In this document: positions 27,451 through 35,507 of the stretch, in pieces
Numbering within the stretch: position 1 is the stretch's first letter
Layout: every line of letters begins with the position of its first letter
NCBI RefSeq assembly: GCF_025643595.1
Contig: NZ_CP102826.1
Coordinates: 6,386,001 to 6,450,000, forward strand
Reading direction: 5' to 3'
Origin: Saccharopolyspora rosea
GTDB lineage: Bacteria > Actinomycetota > Actinomycetes > Mycobacteriales > Pseudonocardiaceae
DNA length: 64,000 nucleotides
Notes under the pieces: generated by a model
What the model was told of the DNA's origin: nothing
Databases searched by the model: none
Seen by the model: only the letters and a program-made list of their open reading frames with translations
Translations under genes and position numbers: made by a program

Positions 27451-27471
27451 CTTGAGCCTCGTTCACTCAAG
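27451..27471 (-). promoter_or_regulatory. HAIR element 1 (HspR operator) upstream of dnaK
   Basis: CTTGAGC-N7-ACTCAAG, the same arm sequences as the clpB site, 50 bp before the dnaK ATG. Confidence 0.93.
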
Positions 27472-27505
27472 TTCTACCCAGCACCCGACCGCGGCGTCAA
27501 ACCGG

Positions 27506-27526
27506 GTTGAGCCCGGGTCGCTCAAG
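27506..27526 (-). promoter_or_regulatory. HAIR element 2 (HspR operator) upstream of dnaK
   Basis: GTTGAGC-N7-GCTCAAG, a weaker palindrome with the same 7-bp spacer. Its start is 55 bp from that of element 1. Two HAIR sites before dnaK would strengthen repression. Confidence 0.75.
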
Positions 27527-27604
27527 CTTTCTGCCTGACCAACGCCTGACCAGCGCGTCGAGTTCCCGCCGAGCCGACGCGACGGTGAGGAAGGCGACAC
27601 GAGG

Positions 27605-27654
27605 GGCGGCTCCGCGATCCCGGCTTCCGGGGCGGCGAGAGCGGCGGAGCCGCC
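27605..27654 (-). terminator. Terminator hairpin downstream of the DUF4097 lipoprotein gene
   Basis: GGCGGCTCCGC (27605-27615) pairs perfectly with GCGGAGCCGCC (27644-27654). It is 37 bp past the stop of the lipoprotein gene and upstream of the dnaK promoter, so it should isolate the heat-shock operon. Confidence 0.6.
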
Positions 27655-27690
27655 GCGGCTCTTCCGGCGAGCGGCCTCGGGGAGGAGCTC

Positions 27691-28476
27691 TCAGCCCGCG
27701 GCGCGGACGCTGGCGGACCCGGAGCCGGTGGAGAGCCGCAGGTGGTGCGGCGAGGCGGGGTCCTGCGGGACGTCGACGGACACGCTGCCGCTGCCGGTGT
27801 CGCTGTCCACGCGGTACGGGACGCGGGGCACGTCCAGCTCGATCGAACCGCTGCCGGTGTCGGCGTCGACCGACCGGGGCTCCGCCAGTCCCAGCCGCAC
27901 GCCCCCGGAGCCGGTGTGCGCGCGCACGTCCCCGCCGCGCAGCTCGCGCCCCTCGACCTGGCCGCTGTCGGTCTCGGCATCGACCGCGCCGGTGATCCGG
28001 GTCAGCCGGATGCCGCCCGAACCGGTCCGCACCTCGACCGGTCCGACGACGTCGCGCACGTCGATCGTTCCGGAGCCGACCCTGGCCCGCACCGCGGACA
28101 TGTTCGTCACGTCCAGCCCGCCCGAGCCGAGCTCCCCCTCGACCGGCAGCCGGGCGGGCAGCGTGACCTCGTAGCGGATGTCGCAGTTCCAGCCGCAGTC
28201 GGTGTCCAGCACCAGCGTCCCGTTCTCGATGCGGGACTTGGCGCCGGGATCGGTGGGTCCGTGCGAGATCTGCCGGACCTCGCCGCGGGCCCCGCGCTCG
28301 TACCGGATCCGGACGCTGCCCGAGCCGGGTTCGAGCTGGATCCGCTCGACCCCGTCGGCCTGCGTCGTGCGGGTCCGCTCGGTCCCGCCGTCGCCGCAGC
28401 CCGCCAGTGCACCCCCGATCAGCACCAGTGCCGCACCGCCGACCGCGAGTCCCGCTCGAACCATCGTCGCCCCCAT
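27691..28476 (-). CDS. DUF4097-family beta-helix lipoprotein
   Basis: The 261-residue protein has a lipoprotein signal (LIGGALAGC, Cys about residue 27). A right-handed beta-solenoid of repeated S-G-S/T-G-S-G-x units follows (GLDVTNMSAVRARVGSGTIDVRD, VEVRTGSGGIRLTRITG, DADTGSGSIELDVP, DSDTGSGSVSVDVP). This is the DUF4097 (adhesin-like) repeat family, of unknown function, found in the envelope and sometimes near anti-sigma modules. The two Cys in DTDCGWNCDI could form a disulfide. MVRAGL, four codons inside, is an alternative start. Monocistronic, with a hairpin downstream. Confidence 0.87.
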   Translation of the reverse strand: MGATMVRAGLAVGGAALVLIGGALAGCGDGGTERTRTTQADGVERIQLEPGSGSVRIRYERGARGEVRQISHGPTDPGAKSRIENGTLVLDTDCGWNCDIRYEVTLPARLPVEGELGSGGLDVTNMSAVRARVGSGTIDVRDVVGPVEVRTGSGGIRLTRITGAVDAETDSGQVEGRELRGGDVRAHTGSGGVRLGLAEPRSVDADTGSGSIELDVPRVPYRVDSDTGSGSVSVDVPQDPASPHHLRLSTGSGSASVRAAG

Positions 28477-28559
28477 GCTCCGTGACCTTCGCGGCCCGAA
28501 GCTACGCGGCGGCACCCGCCCGGGGCATCCGGGAGATCCCCGATCCGACCCGGACGTGT

Positions 28560-29081
28560 TCAGCCGCCGAAGACGCGGTCCCGGGCGGCGTGGAAGGCCG
28601 CGTAGGACGCGGGGTCGAACAGCACGAAGCGGATCTCCGCCACCCTCGTCGGCGTGTCGCGCACGGTCCGCATCGCGATGTCGGCGGCCTCGTCGAGGGG
28701 GTAGCGGTAGACGCCGGTGGAGATGGCCGGGAACGCGACCGCGCGGGCTCCGAGTTCGTCGGCGACGCGCAGCGACTCGCGGAAGCACGAGGCGAGCAGG
28801 TGGGAGCGGTCCTCGGACTTCGCGTACGTCGGCCCCACGGTGTGGATCGCCCAGCGGGCCGGGAGGTCGCCCGCGGTGGTGGCGACCGCCTGGCCGGTGG
28901 GCAGGCCGTCGGGGTGGCGACCGGCCCGCAGCTCGCGGCACTCGCGCAGGATCGCGGGCCCGCCGCGGCGGTGGATCGCGCCGTCCACGCCACCCCCGCC
29001 CAGCAGGGACGAGTTCGCCGCGTTGACCACCACGTCCACGTCCTGCTCGGTGATGTCGCCCTGCACCAGCGTGACCCGCAC
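28560..29081 (-). CDS. Macro-domain protein (O-acetyl-ADP-ribose deacetylase)
   Basis: The 173-residue macro domain has QGDITEQDVDVVVNAANSSLLGGGGVDGAIHRRGGP at the N-terminus, with the Asn and Asp/His used in catalysis by YmdB/MacroD-type hydrolases, and ISTGVYRYPLDEAADI as the phosphate-binding loop. It should remove ADP-ribose or its acetyl esters and so reverse ADP-ribosylation signals. The GTG start was placed where the first beta-strand begins (RVTLVQGDI); the ATG 14 codons upstream would add sequence unlike the family. It is a lone gene between two lipoprotein genes, divergent from the DUF4232 gene. Confidence 0.93.
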   Translation of the reverse strand: MRVTLVQGDITEQDVDVVVNAANSSLLGGGGVDGAIHRRGGPAILRECRELRAGRHPDGLPTGQAVATTAGDLPARWAIHTVGPTYAKSEDRSHLLASCFRESLRVADELGARAVAFPAISTGVYRYPLDEAADIAMRTVRDTPTRVAEIRFVLFDPASYAAFHAARDRVFGG

Positions 29082-29191
29082 GACCCCAGTGTTCCGCCGC
29101 GCTGGGTGTGATGCAGCGCACACCGATCAACGCGCGGACGCGTGGAACGTCTTCCGGACAGCGAGGCAACAACGCGGGCAGAGGAGTCACC

Positions 29192-29920
29192 ATGATCAGC
29201 CACCGGATCCGCAACACCCTGATCGTCGCCGGGACGCTCGCGGTCCTGAGCACCACGGCGTGCACGGCGCACGGGTCCGTGTCGCTGAGCCCGCAGCAGG
29301 CGCCGCAGGACGGGACCACGGAGGTCACCTCGTCCGGCGGCGCCGCCGACTCCCCGAGCAGCGGCTCGGACTCGTCGAGCAGCGACTCCGGTTCGTCGAG
29401 CACCGGCTCTTCCGCCGCGGGCTCGGCGACGCCCGGTTCGTCCTCGGAGGGCGGGGCCCCCAGCAGCGGCGGGCAGGAGTGCCGCACCGAGGACCTCAAG
29501 GTGGCGCTGGGCGAGAGCGACGGCGCCGCCGGGCACATCTACGCGCCCATCCAGTTCACCAACACCAGCTCCCGCACCTGCACGCTGACCTCGGCGCCCG
29601 GCGTGTCGTTCGTCGGCGGCGACGACGGGCACCAGATCGGGCAGCCCGCCAAGCGCCAGATCACCGACCGCCCGGTCGTCACGCTGGCGCCCGGGCGGAC
29701 CGCGTCCGCGCCGTTCGAGTTCAGCACCATCGCGCACATGAACCCGGAGGACTGCGCCGCGCAGCCGGCCCGCGGCCTGCGCATCTACCCGCCGCACAGC
29801 ACCGAGTCGGTGTTCGTGCCGCTGGGCAGCGGCACGGAGTGCACCACCTACGACGACGAGTCGGCGTTCGACCACGTCGGCGTGGTCCGGGCGGGCGGCG
29901 GCAACACCGAGATCAACTGA
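29192..29920 (+). CDS. DUF4232 domain lipoprotein
   Basis: The 242-residue protein has a signal peptide with lipobox LSTTAC (Cys about residue 24). A long low-complexity Ser/Gly linker (about 40-95, SDSSSSDSGSSSTGSS) spans the cell wall. The C-terminal DUF4232 domain (about 96-242) contains CRTEDLKVALGESDGAAGH, QFTNTSSRTCTLTSAPGVSFV and four or more Cys residues likely in disulfides. The function is unknown; the family is common on actinobacterial surfaces. A GAGGAGTCACC ribosome binding site precedes the ATG. Its last 8 bp overlap the 3' end of the convergent TetR gene. Confidence 0.88.
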   Translation: MISHRIRNTLIVAGTLAVLSTTACTAHGSVSLSPQQAPQDGTTEVTSSGGAADSPSSGSDSSSSDSGSSSTGSSAAGSATPGSSSEGGAPSSGGQECRTEDLKVALGESDGAAGHIYAPIQFTNTSSRTCTLTSAPGVSFVGGDDGHQIGQPAKRQITDRPVVTLAPGRTASAPFEFSTIAHMNPEDCAAQPARGLRIYPPHSTESVFVPLGSGTECTTYDDESAFDHVGVVRAGGGNTEIN

Positions 29921-30491
29921 GTTCGCCCAGGTAGTCGCCGGGCTGCATCAGGTAGCGCAGGGACGGTTCGAGGTCTTCGGCGGTCGGCGGCTCGTCGGCG
30001 ATGAGGCCCTGCATGAGCAGCCCGTCGATGGCCGCGAGCAGCGCGCGCAGCGCGGGCGGGTCGCCGTCGTTGACGTACCCGGCGGCGACCTCGATCCAGC
30101 GGCGCGCGGCGGGGCGCAGCGCGGGTCGGCGGGCGGCAAGCAGGTACAGCTCGTACTCGGCGAGGGTGCGTTCGCGGTGGTCCCGCACCAGCGACGCGAG
30201 CAGTTCGGCGACCAGGCGCGGCCACTCCGCGCCGTCCGGTCCGCCCTCGCGGAGCCGGTCGAGTTCGGTGATCAGCTGGTCCACGCTCTCCAGCAGGGTG
30301 GCCACCAGCAGGTCGTCGATGCCGGCGAAGTAGTAGGCGATCGAGGCCGGCGCCACGCCCGCCTCCCGCGCGACGTTGCGGTGGCTGATGGCGGAGACGC
30401 CGTCGCGGGCGATGACCCGCAGCGTCGCGTCGACGATGGCGCGGCGGCGGCGTTCGCCCTTGGCCCGGCGTCCGTCGGTCGCGGCGGTCAA
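29913..30491 (-). CDS. TetR-family regulator coupled to an SMR efflux gene
   Basis: The 192-residue protein has an HTH at residues 13-58 (RRRAIVDATLRVIARDGVSAISHRNVAREAGVAPASIAYYFAGIDDLL) and a C-terminal domain with TLAEYELYLLAARRPALRPAARRW, as in regulators of the SMR-linked group. Its ATG overlaps the SMR stop by 4 bp, so repressor and pump are made together and the repressor likely controls the operon through the 26-bp palindrome at 30825. The gene is convergent with, and overlaps by 8 bp, the DUF4232 gene. Confidence 0.9.
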   Translation of the reverse strand: MTAATDGRRAKGERRRRAIVDATLRVIARDGVSAISHRNVAREAGVAPASIAYYFAGIDDLLVATLLESVDQLITELDRLREGGPDGAEWPRLVAELLASLVRDHRERTLAEYELYLLAARRPALRPAARRWIEVAAGYVNDGDPPALRALLAAIDGLLMQGLIADEPPTAEDLEPSLRYLMQPGDYLGELS

Positions 30492-30811
30492 TGCGCACCT
30501 CCGAGCTCCAGCGCCACGACGCCGCCGATGATCAGCGCGAGTCCGCCGACCTGCACGGCGGTCATCGACTCGCCGAGGAACACCGCGCCGGCGATGGCGA
30601 CCAGCGCGACTCCGGCCCCGGCCCAGACCGCGTACACCACGCCGATCGGCAGTCCGAGCTTGAGCACCGCCGACAGGGCGGTGAACGCGGCGGCGTACCC
30701 GATGACGACCAGGACCGAGGGGAACGGCTTGCTGAACCCCTCGGACAGCTTCAGCGAGACCGTGCCGAGGACTTCGCTCACGATCGCCAGCGCCAGCACC
30801 AGGTACGCCAC
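30488..30811 (-). CDS. SMR-family (EmrE-like) small multidrug efflux protein
   Basis: The 107-residue protein has four membrane helices and the SMR signature: Glu13 in AIVSEVLGT is the essential proton/drug carboxylate, GIPVGVVYAVWAGAG-like LPIGVVYAVWAGAGVALVAI is helix 3, and GESMTAVQVGGLALIIGGV is helix 4. It functions as an antiparallel dimer expelling cationic drugs or guanidinium-type compounds. The GTG start with GGGAGGG upstream is used. It is the first gene of a two-gene operon with its TetR regulator. Confidence 0.93.
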   Translation of the reverse strand: MAYLVLALAIVSEVLGTVSLKLSEGFSKPFPSVLVVIGYAAAFTALSAVLKLGLPIGVVYAVWAGAGVALVAIAGAVFLGESMTAVQVGGLALIIGGVVALELGGAH

Positions 30812-30824
30812 GAAACCCTCCCGC

Positions 30825-30850
30825 AAAAGTTGAACGACCGTCCTACTTTT
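30825..30850. promoter_or_regulatory. 26-bp imperfect palindrome, candidate operator of the SMR-TetR operon
   Basis: AAAAGT and ACTTTT bound a 26-bp site in which 10 of 13 position pairs are complementary, with an inner ACG/CGT pair. It ends 14 bp before the SMR GTG, where a repressor would block transcription start. It is unusually AT-rich for this genome. Confidence 0.65.
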
Positions 30851-30898
30851 CCAGGGTAGCCCCACCGGCGCCGGACGAACAGGCGACCCGGCGGCGGT

Positions 30899-31306
30899 TC
30901 AGCCGCGCTTGCGCCCGCCGAAGAGCATGTCGGCGAGGATGATCGCGCCCCAGATCGCCAGCACCACGCCGGGCCAGAAGAACTTCAGCTCACCGGAGAC
31001 GACCGAGGACACGCCCCAGATCGCGACCAGGACGAGCCCGGTGCCCGCCCAGTCCCGCCACTCCTTGACGATCTTGCGGCGGCGCCTGTCCCGCCGGTCG
31101 ACCTCGGCCGCCCGCACCGGGGCGGGCAGGTCGGCGGTGAGCGGGCGCAGGTCGGCCATCGTCACCGCGGCGTAGGCGGAGCTGAGCCGCTCGTCGTACT
31201 CGGACAGCGTCAGCCGGCCCTCGTCCAGCGCGCGGCGGAGCCGTTCGGCCACCGCCTCGCGATCGGCGTCCGAGGCGCGCAGCGCGCCGTCCTCCGGCTC
31301 GCCCAT
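30899..31306 (-). CDS. DUF1707 and 2TM-domain membrane protein
   Basis: The 135-residue protein opens with a DUF1707 domain (about 8-60: LRASDADREAVAERLRRALDEGRLTLSEYDERLSSAYAAVTMADLRPLTADLP), a helical actinobacterial domain often tied to SHOCT-like modules. Two membrane helices follow after a basic RRDRRRRKIVKEWRDW segment. Such proteins are small membrane-associated proteins of unknown function. The ATG at 31306 is preferred over the GTG just before it because GAGGGGG is then 5 bp away. The gene is monocistronic and divergent from etfD. Confidence 0.87.
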   Translation of the reverse strand: MGEPEDGALRASDADREAVAERLRRALDEGRLTLSEYDERLSSAYAAVTMADLRPLTADLPAPVRAAEVDRRDRRRRKIVKEWRDWAGTGLVLVAIWGVSSVVSGELKFFWPGVVLAIWGAIILADMLFGGRKRG

Positions 31307-31664
31307 CACAACCCCCTCCACCAGCGCGGACACCGCACCGCGGCGCCACGATCGGGCCGATCGTTCGACTCAGCGGACACGTGGCGAAAATCGCACCGGA
31401 GATCCCCGGCGCGAACCGCTCGCGGGAGCAGGCGCGGCGGCGGCGAGCACTGCTCGCGCACGTCAGCAGGAATGATCACGGGGTCGCGCAGCACCGACAT
31501 CTCCACCCCCAGGCCGTCGAACAGCTGCGCGCGCGATCATAGCGCCAGAAGCCGAACAAGTGCACAACTAGTTTTTCGCCCTGGGCTCTTCCAGAATCAG
31601 CTTCCGTTCCGCCCTCCACCGCAGAGGAGGCGCCACAGTGGCCACGAAGTGGACGCCCCGACTG
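31307..31664. other. Intergenic stretch between DUF1707 gene and etfD
   Basis: About 360 bp hold no convincing gene: short frames here lack ribosome binding sites and family resemblance. The right part is AT-richer (GTGCACAACTAGTTTTTCGC around 31560-31580) and could contain a promoter. The only clear site is the operator beginning at 31665. Confidence 0.5.
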
Positions 31665-31680
31665 GTTACCGACGGGTAAC
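31665..31680. promoter_or_regulatory. Lipid-oxidation operator upstream of etfD
   Basis: GTTACC-GACG-GGTAAC is a perfect 6-bp palindrome with a 4-bp spacer, 51 bp before the etfD ATG. Its core TTACC-N4-GGTAA is the same design as the sites at 40757, 40781, 56684, 56700 and 59775. Confidence 0.75.
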
Positions 31681-31731
31681 AGGGCGTACGCTCCCCAAAC
31701 ACGGACAACCCTCGAACAGGAGGCCGCGAGC

Positions 31732-33966
31732 ATGGGTGCCCTGCAGCTCGTCCTGGGCCTGATGTGTCTTGCCGTGACGGTGGTCGCGGTGGTTCTGGTC
31801 GTCAGGACGGTTCGCCGGATGGTGTCGTCCATCCGGCTCGGACAACCGGACCCGACGAGGAAGGGCCCGTTCGGGGCCCGCTTCGGGAACATGCTCACCG
31901 AGATCCTCGGGCACACCCGGATGTTGAAGTGGAGCCACGTCGGGGTGGCGCACTGGTTCGTGATGCTCGGCTTCCTGGGGTTGAGCGTGACGGTGGCCGA
32001 GGCGTACGGGGAGGTGTTCGTCCCCGGGTTCGAGTTCCCCTGGCTGGGCTCGTTCGGGCCGTGGAACCTCGTGGTGGAGATCCTCGGGATCACCACGATC
32101 CTGGGCGGGTTGTGGCTGATCGCCGTGCGTCAGCTCAACCACCCGCGCCGCGCCGGTCGGGTGTCGCGGTTCCAGGGGTCGAACTTCTGGCAGGCGTACT
32201 TCGTCGAGGCCGTGGTGGTGCTCGAAGGCGTGGGCATCATGGGGCTGCGCTCGTTCAAGCACGCCAGTGGTCTGATGGACGCGCCGACCTGGTCCGCGCC
32301 GCTCAGCTACGCGCTGGGTGCCGCGTTGCCGCCCAGCACCGCGGCGGTGTCGGTGTTCGCCGCGTTCAAGATCCTGTCGGCGATGATCTGGGTGATCGTG
32401 ATCGCCTCGAACATCACGATGGGGGTGGCCTGGCACCGGTTCACGGCGTTCTTCAACATCTTCTTCAAGCGCGAGGCCGACGGCGCGGTGGCGTTGGGCG
32501 CGGTCAAGCCGATGATGTCCGGCGGCAAGGAGCTGGACTTCGAGGAGGCCGACCCGGACACCGACGTGTTCGGCGCGGGCAAGGTCGAGGACTTCTCCTG
32601 GAAGGGCTGGCTGGACTTCACCACCTGCACCGAGTGCGGTCGCTGCCAGTCGCAGTGCCCGGCGTGGAACACCGGCAAGCCGCTGTCGCCGAAGCTGCTG
32701 ATCACGTCGCTGCGCGAGCACGCCTACGCCAAGGCCCCGTACCTGCTGGCCGGGGGCCGCAAGGACATGGCCGGTGACGAGGTCGGCATCACCGGCGAGG
32801 GCGCCGAGGAGAAGCTGGCGAAGATCGACGCGCTGGCGCTGGCCGAGGCCGAGCGGCCGTTGATCGGATCGCCGGAGGAGATGGGGGTCATCGACCCCGA
32901 CGTGCTGTGGTCGTGCACCTCCTGCGGCGCGTGCGTGGAGCAGTGCCCGGTGGACATCGAGCACGTCGACCACATCGTGGACATGCGCCGGTACCAGGTC
33001 ATGATCGAGTCGAACTTCCCGACCGAGCTGGGCGGGATGTTCAAGAACCTGGAGAACAAGGGCAATCCGTGGGGCCAGAACGCCAAGGACCGGCTGGCCT
33101 GGACCCAGGACCTGGACTTCGAGGTGCCGGTGTTCGACGGCGAACTCGAAGACGACGTCGAGTACCTGTTCTGGGTCGGCTGCGCCGGGGCGTTCGAGGA
33201 CCGCGCGAAGAAGACCACCCGCGCGGTCGCGGAACTGCTGCACCTGGCCGGGGTCAAGTACGTGGTCCTCGGCCCGGAGGAGACCTGCACCGGTGACCCG
33301 GCCCGGCGGGCGGGCAACGAGTTCATCTTCCAGATGCTGGCCCAGCAGAACGTCGAAGTGCTCAACTCGGTGTTCGAGGGCCGCGAGCCCGGCAAGCGCA
33401 AGATCGTGGCCACCTGCGCGCACTGCTTCAACAGCCTCGCCAACGAGTACTCCCAGCTCGGCGGGAACTACGAGGTCGTGCACCACACCCAGCTGCTCAA
33501 CCGGCTGGTCCGCGAGAAGCGGCTGACCCCGGTGGCCCCCATCGCCGAGGACGTCACCTACCACGACCCCTGCTACCTGGGCCGCCACAACAAGGTCTAC
33601 ACGCCGCCCCGCGACCTGGTCGGCGCCTCCGGCGCCAACTTCCGGGAGATGCCCCGGCACGCCGACCGCTCGATGTGCTGCGGCGCGGGCGGCGCCCGGA
33701 TGTGGATGGAAGAGCGCATCGGCAAGCGCATCAACCTCGACCGCGTCGACGAGGCCCTGGGCACCGCCCCCTCGAAGATCGCCACCGGCTGCCCGTTCTG
33801 CCGGGTGATGCTCTCCGACGGCCTCACCACGCGGCAGAGCGACAAGACCGCCTCCGAGTCGGTCGAGGTCGTCGACGTCGCCCAACTCCTGCTGTCGGCG
33901 GTCAAGCGCGGCACCGACGGCGCCGAGGACTCCGGCGAGCCGGTCCCGGAAGAGACCAACAGCTGA
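31732..33966 (+). CDS. etfD: Membrane Fe-S oxidoreductase EtfD (electron-transfer-flavoprotein:menaquinone pathway)
   Basis: The 744-residue protein has an N-terminal five-helix NarI-like membrane domain (about 5-245), two 4Fe-4S motifs (CTECGRCQSQCP at 299-310, CTSCGACVEQCP at 395-406) and two CCG domains (ending HDPCYLGRHNKVY and MCCGAGGARM). It is the homolog of M. tuberculosis Rv0338c (EtfD), which re-oxidises EtfBA and passes electrons from acyl-CoA dehydrogenases to menaquinone. CAGGAGG precedes the ATG. The operator upstream is shared with acyl-CoA dehydrogenase genes in this window, which supports the beta-oxidation role. A hairpin terminator follows. Confidence 0.93.
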   Translation: MGALQLVLGLMCLAVTVVAVVLVVRTVRRMVSSIRLGQPDPTRKGPFGARFGNMLTEILGHTRMLKWSHVGVAHWFVMLGFLGLSVTVAEAYGEVFVPGFEFPWLGSFGPWNLVVEILGITTILGGLWLIAVRQLNHPRRAGRVSRFQGSNFWQAYFVEAVVVLEGVGIMGLRSFKHASGLMDAPTWSAPLSYALGAALPPSTAAVSVFAAFKILSAMIWVIVIASNITMGVAWHRFTAFFNIFFKREADGAVALGAVKPMMSGGKELDFEEADPDTDVFGAGKVEDFSWKGWLDFTTCTECGRCQSQCPAWNTGKPLSPKLLITSLREHAYAKAPYLLAGGRKDMAGDEVGITGEGAEEKLAKIDALALAEAERPLIGSPEEMGVIDPDVLWSCTSCGACVEQCPVDIEHVDHIVDMRRYQVMIESNFPTELGGMFKNLENKGNPWGQNAKDRLAWTQDLDFEVPVFDGELEDDVEYLFWVGCAGAFEDRAKKTTRAVAELLHLAGVKYVVLGPEETCTGDPARRAGNEFIFQMLAQQNVEVLNSVFEGREPGKRKIVATCAHCFNSLANEYSQLGGNYEVVHHTQLLNRLVREKRLTPVAPIAEDVTYHDPCYLGRHNKVYTPPRDLVGASGANFREMPRHADRSMCCGAGGARMWMEERIGKRINLDRVDEALGTAPSKIATGCPFCRVMLSDGLTTRQSDKTASESVEVVDVAQLLLSAVKRGTDGAEDSGEPVPEETNS

Positions 33967-33980
33967 ATCGCCGAGCGCAC

Positions 33981-34014
33981 CAGGAGGGGCGTCCCCACCG
34001 GGGCGCCCCTCCTG
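33981..34014 (+). terminator. Terminator of etfD
   Basis: CAGGAGGGGCG pairs with CGCCCCTCCTG, 15 bp after the etfD stop; it ends before the convergent DUF397 gene. Confidence 0.85.
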
Positions 34015-34053
34015 CGTCATCGGGTCCGGATGCTTTGGATCACCGGGCGCTGC

Positions 34054-34269
34054 TCACCCGGCCTCGCTCACCCGCGACACGAACGCCGCCCAGGACCGCG
34101 CCGGGAAGGCGAGCACCGGACCGTCCGGATCCTTGGAATCCCGCACGGCCACCGCCGGACCGGAGAAGGCGACTTCGACGCAGTTGCCGCCATGCCCGCC
34201 CACGCTCCGGCTGCTCTTGCGCCAGACAAGTTCCGGCTGGCTGCTGTCCATCTGCACGAACTCCTTCAC
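34054..34269 (-). CDS. DUF397 domain protein
   Basis: The 71-residue protein matches DUF397: WRKSSRSVGGHGGNCVEVAF, a VAVRDSKDPDGPVLAFPARSWAAFV core and a short tail. These small actinobacterial proteins occur immediately after XRE/DUF5753 regulators and are thought to act as their partners or antagonists (WhiJ/BldB-like and AbaA-ORF-type systems in Streptomyces). Here the ATG overlaps the regulator stop by 4 bp. MDSSQPEL, six codons in, is a possible alternative start. Confidence 0.92.
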   Translation of the reverse strand: MKEFVQMDSSQPELVWRKSSRSVGGHGGNCVEVAFSGPAVAVRDSKDPDGPVLAFPARSWAAFVSRVSEAG

Positions 34270-35099
34270 ATCTCGCGGGCCACGCGGTGGATGAGGTCCA
34301 CTGACGCGCTCGTGTCCAGCGCCGAGGTCCAGATCTCGTCGAACACCGCCTCGGCCCTACGCACATCGTGCCGCTTTTCCGTGACGGACGAGCCTGCCAC
34401 GTGCTCCATGTACAGGACATCGGGTTCGTCGCCGGGATACCGCAGCAGGCAGAAAGAGCTTTCCATCCCGCGATGCGCTCCCACGCCGATCGGCAGCACT
34501 CGGACTGTCACCGAGGGCAACTCCGCGCGCTCGACGAGCTGGACGAGCTGGCGCCGCATGGTCTCCGCTCCACCAACCGGCCGCCGGAGCGCTGATTCGT
34601 CGATGACTGCCGAGTAGTCGAGCGGAGGAACGTCGGTCCCGTTGATCCGCTCCGCTCGCGCCTTTCTGAGCGCGACGGCGTTCTCGATGAACTCGTCGGT
34701 GCATCCAGGGTTCCCGCAGCGGAACACGGCCCGCATGTAGTCCGCTGTCTGGAACAGGCCGGGGATGAAAGCGAGTGCGAACTCCCGGACCTCACTGGCT
34801 TCGGTCTCCAGATCGGGATACTTCCGATCCTCGATGCCGTAAGCCCGCCACCAGCCGCGTTGCTTCGCGGCCCTGGCGAGGTCGAGCAGGTCCGGGTCGT
34901 AGACGTCGTAGAGGTCCATCATCGAGCGGACCTCGTGCACCGACGTCGCGACCTCGCCGGTCTCCTTGCGGCTCAGGGCGCTCGTGGACATGTCGAGTCC
35001 GGCCGCCGCCGCTTCCTGCGTCAGGCCGGATGCCTCGCGGAGTTGGCGGATTCTGCGCGCGAGTCGGCGACGACGGAACGTGGGGCTCGTGCGTGCCAC
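34266..35099 (-). CDS. XRE-family regulator with DUF5753 domain
   Basis: The 277-residue protein has an N-terminal helix-turn-helix (about 12-66: RRIRQLREASGLTQEAAAAGLDMSTSALSRKETGEVATSV). A DUF5753 domain follows (about 95-270: FALAFIPGLFQTADYMRAVF, LPPLDYSAVIDESALRRPVGG, VTVRVLPIGVGAHRGMESSFCLL). This is the Streptomyces WhiJ-like class, usually paired with a DUF397 protein as here, and linked to development and antibiotic control. The GTG start has GGGAGG 6 bp upstream. The upstream gap contains palindromes it may bind. Confidence 0.92.
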   Translation of the reverse strand: MARTSPTFRRRRLARRIRQLREASGLTQEAAAAGLDMSTSALSRKETGEVATSVHEVRSMMDLYDVYDPDLLDLARAAKQRGWWRAYGIEDRKYPDLETEASEVREFALAFIPGLFQTADYMRAVFRCGNPGCTDEFIENAVALRKARAERINGTDVPPLDYSAVIDESALRRPVGGAETMRRQLVQLVERAELPSVTVRVLPIGVGAHRGMESSFCLLRYPGDEPDVLYMEHVAGSSVTEKRHDVRRAEAVFDEIWTSALDTSASVDLIHRVAREM

Positions 35100-35150
35100 C
35101 GCAGACCTCCCGACCGGATCCTGATCGATCCATGATCGCAGCGGGAACCC

Positions 35151-35222
35151 GGAATCGGGATTCCCGCTTCCGGTAGTCCCGATCGCGGAGTCCCATGTGG
35201 ACACTCGTGCGCACGTCCACAT
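35151..35222. promoter_or_regulatory. Two palindromes between the XRE gene and the small divergent gene
   Basis: GGAATC-GG-GATTCC lies at 35151-35164. ATGTGGAC (35195-35202) and GTCCACAT (35215-35222) form a perfect 8-bp inverted repeat around a spacer that itself contains the palindrome GTGCGCAC (35207-35214). The second sits just before the ribosome binding site of the gene at 35237. They are candidate XRE operators. Confidence 0.55.
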
Positions 35223-35236
35223 CCGGGAGGAACCGC

Positions 35237-35446
35237 ATGGCAGCGACACTCTTCGGCCTGGCCGCCAAGACCGAGGCCGGTGAGCCCGATCCCGACCGCG
35301 TCCGCGTCTGGGGCATGGAGATCCCGGACGGCGCGGTGCTGTTCTGGAAGGAGGGCGAGCGCAGCCAGTTCGCCCTGTTCGACACCGCCGCCGACGCCGA
35401 GGCGCGCTTCGGCGCGCTCTTCGACCTCGTCCTGTTCCGGCCGTGA
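35237..35446 (+). CDS. Small hypothetical protein divergent from the XRE/DUF397 pair
   Basis: The 69-residue acidic protein (VRVWGMEIPDGAVLFWKEGERSQFALFDTAADAEARFGALFDLVLF) has no membrane segment and belongs to no family I can name. It has a strong GGGAGGAA before its ATG and lies directly downstream of two palindromes, divergent from an XRE/DUF397 module. It may be the regulated third partner of that module. A bidirectional hairpin follows the stop. Coding is likely on codon pattern and ribosome binding site. Confidence 0.68.
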   Translation: MAATLFGLAAKTEAGEPDPDRVRVWGMEIPDGAVLFWKEGERSQFALFDTAADAEARFGALFDLVLFRP

Positions 35447-35452
35447 CGGGGT

Positions 35453-35501
35453 CCGACACGCGCGAAGGGCGCCCCCGAACGGGGACGCCCTCGCGTGTCG
35501 G
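35453..35501. terminator. Bidirectional terminator hairpin
   Basis: CCGACACGCG and CGCGTGTCGG form the outer stem, with inner AGGGCG/CGCCCT, between the small gene at 35237 and the convergent sugar transporter. Confidence 0.8.
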
Positions 35502-35507
35502 GCCTGG

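Noticed and set aside
27605..27654. CRISPR-like repeats
   Set aside because: It is one inverted repeat pair and not a direct repeat array; it fits a terminator.
31306..31506. Minus-strand 66-codon frame upstream of the DUF1707 gene
   Set aside because: No domain, composition unlike neighbours, and it overlaps the DUF1707 start region.
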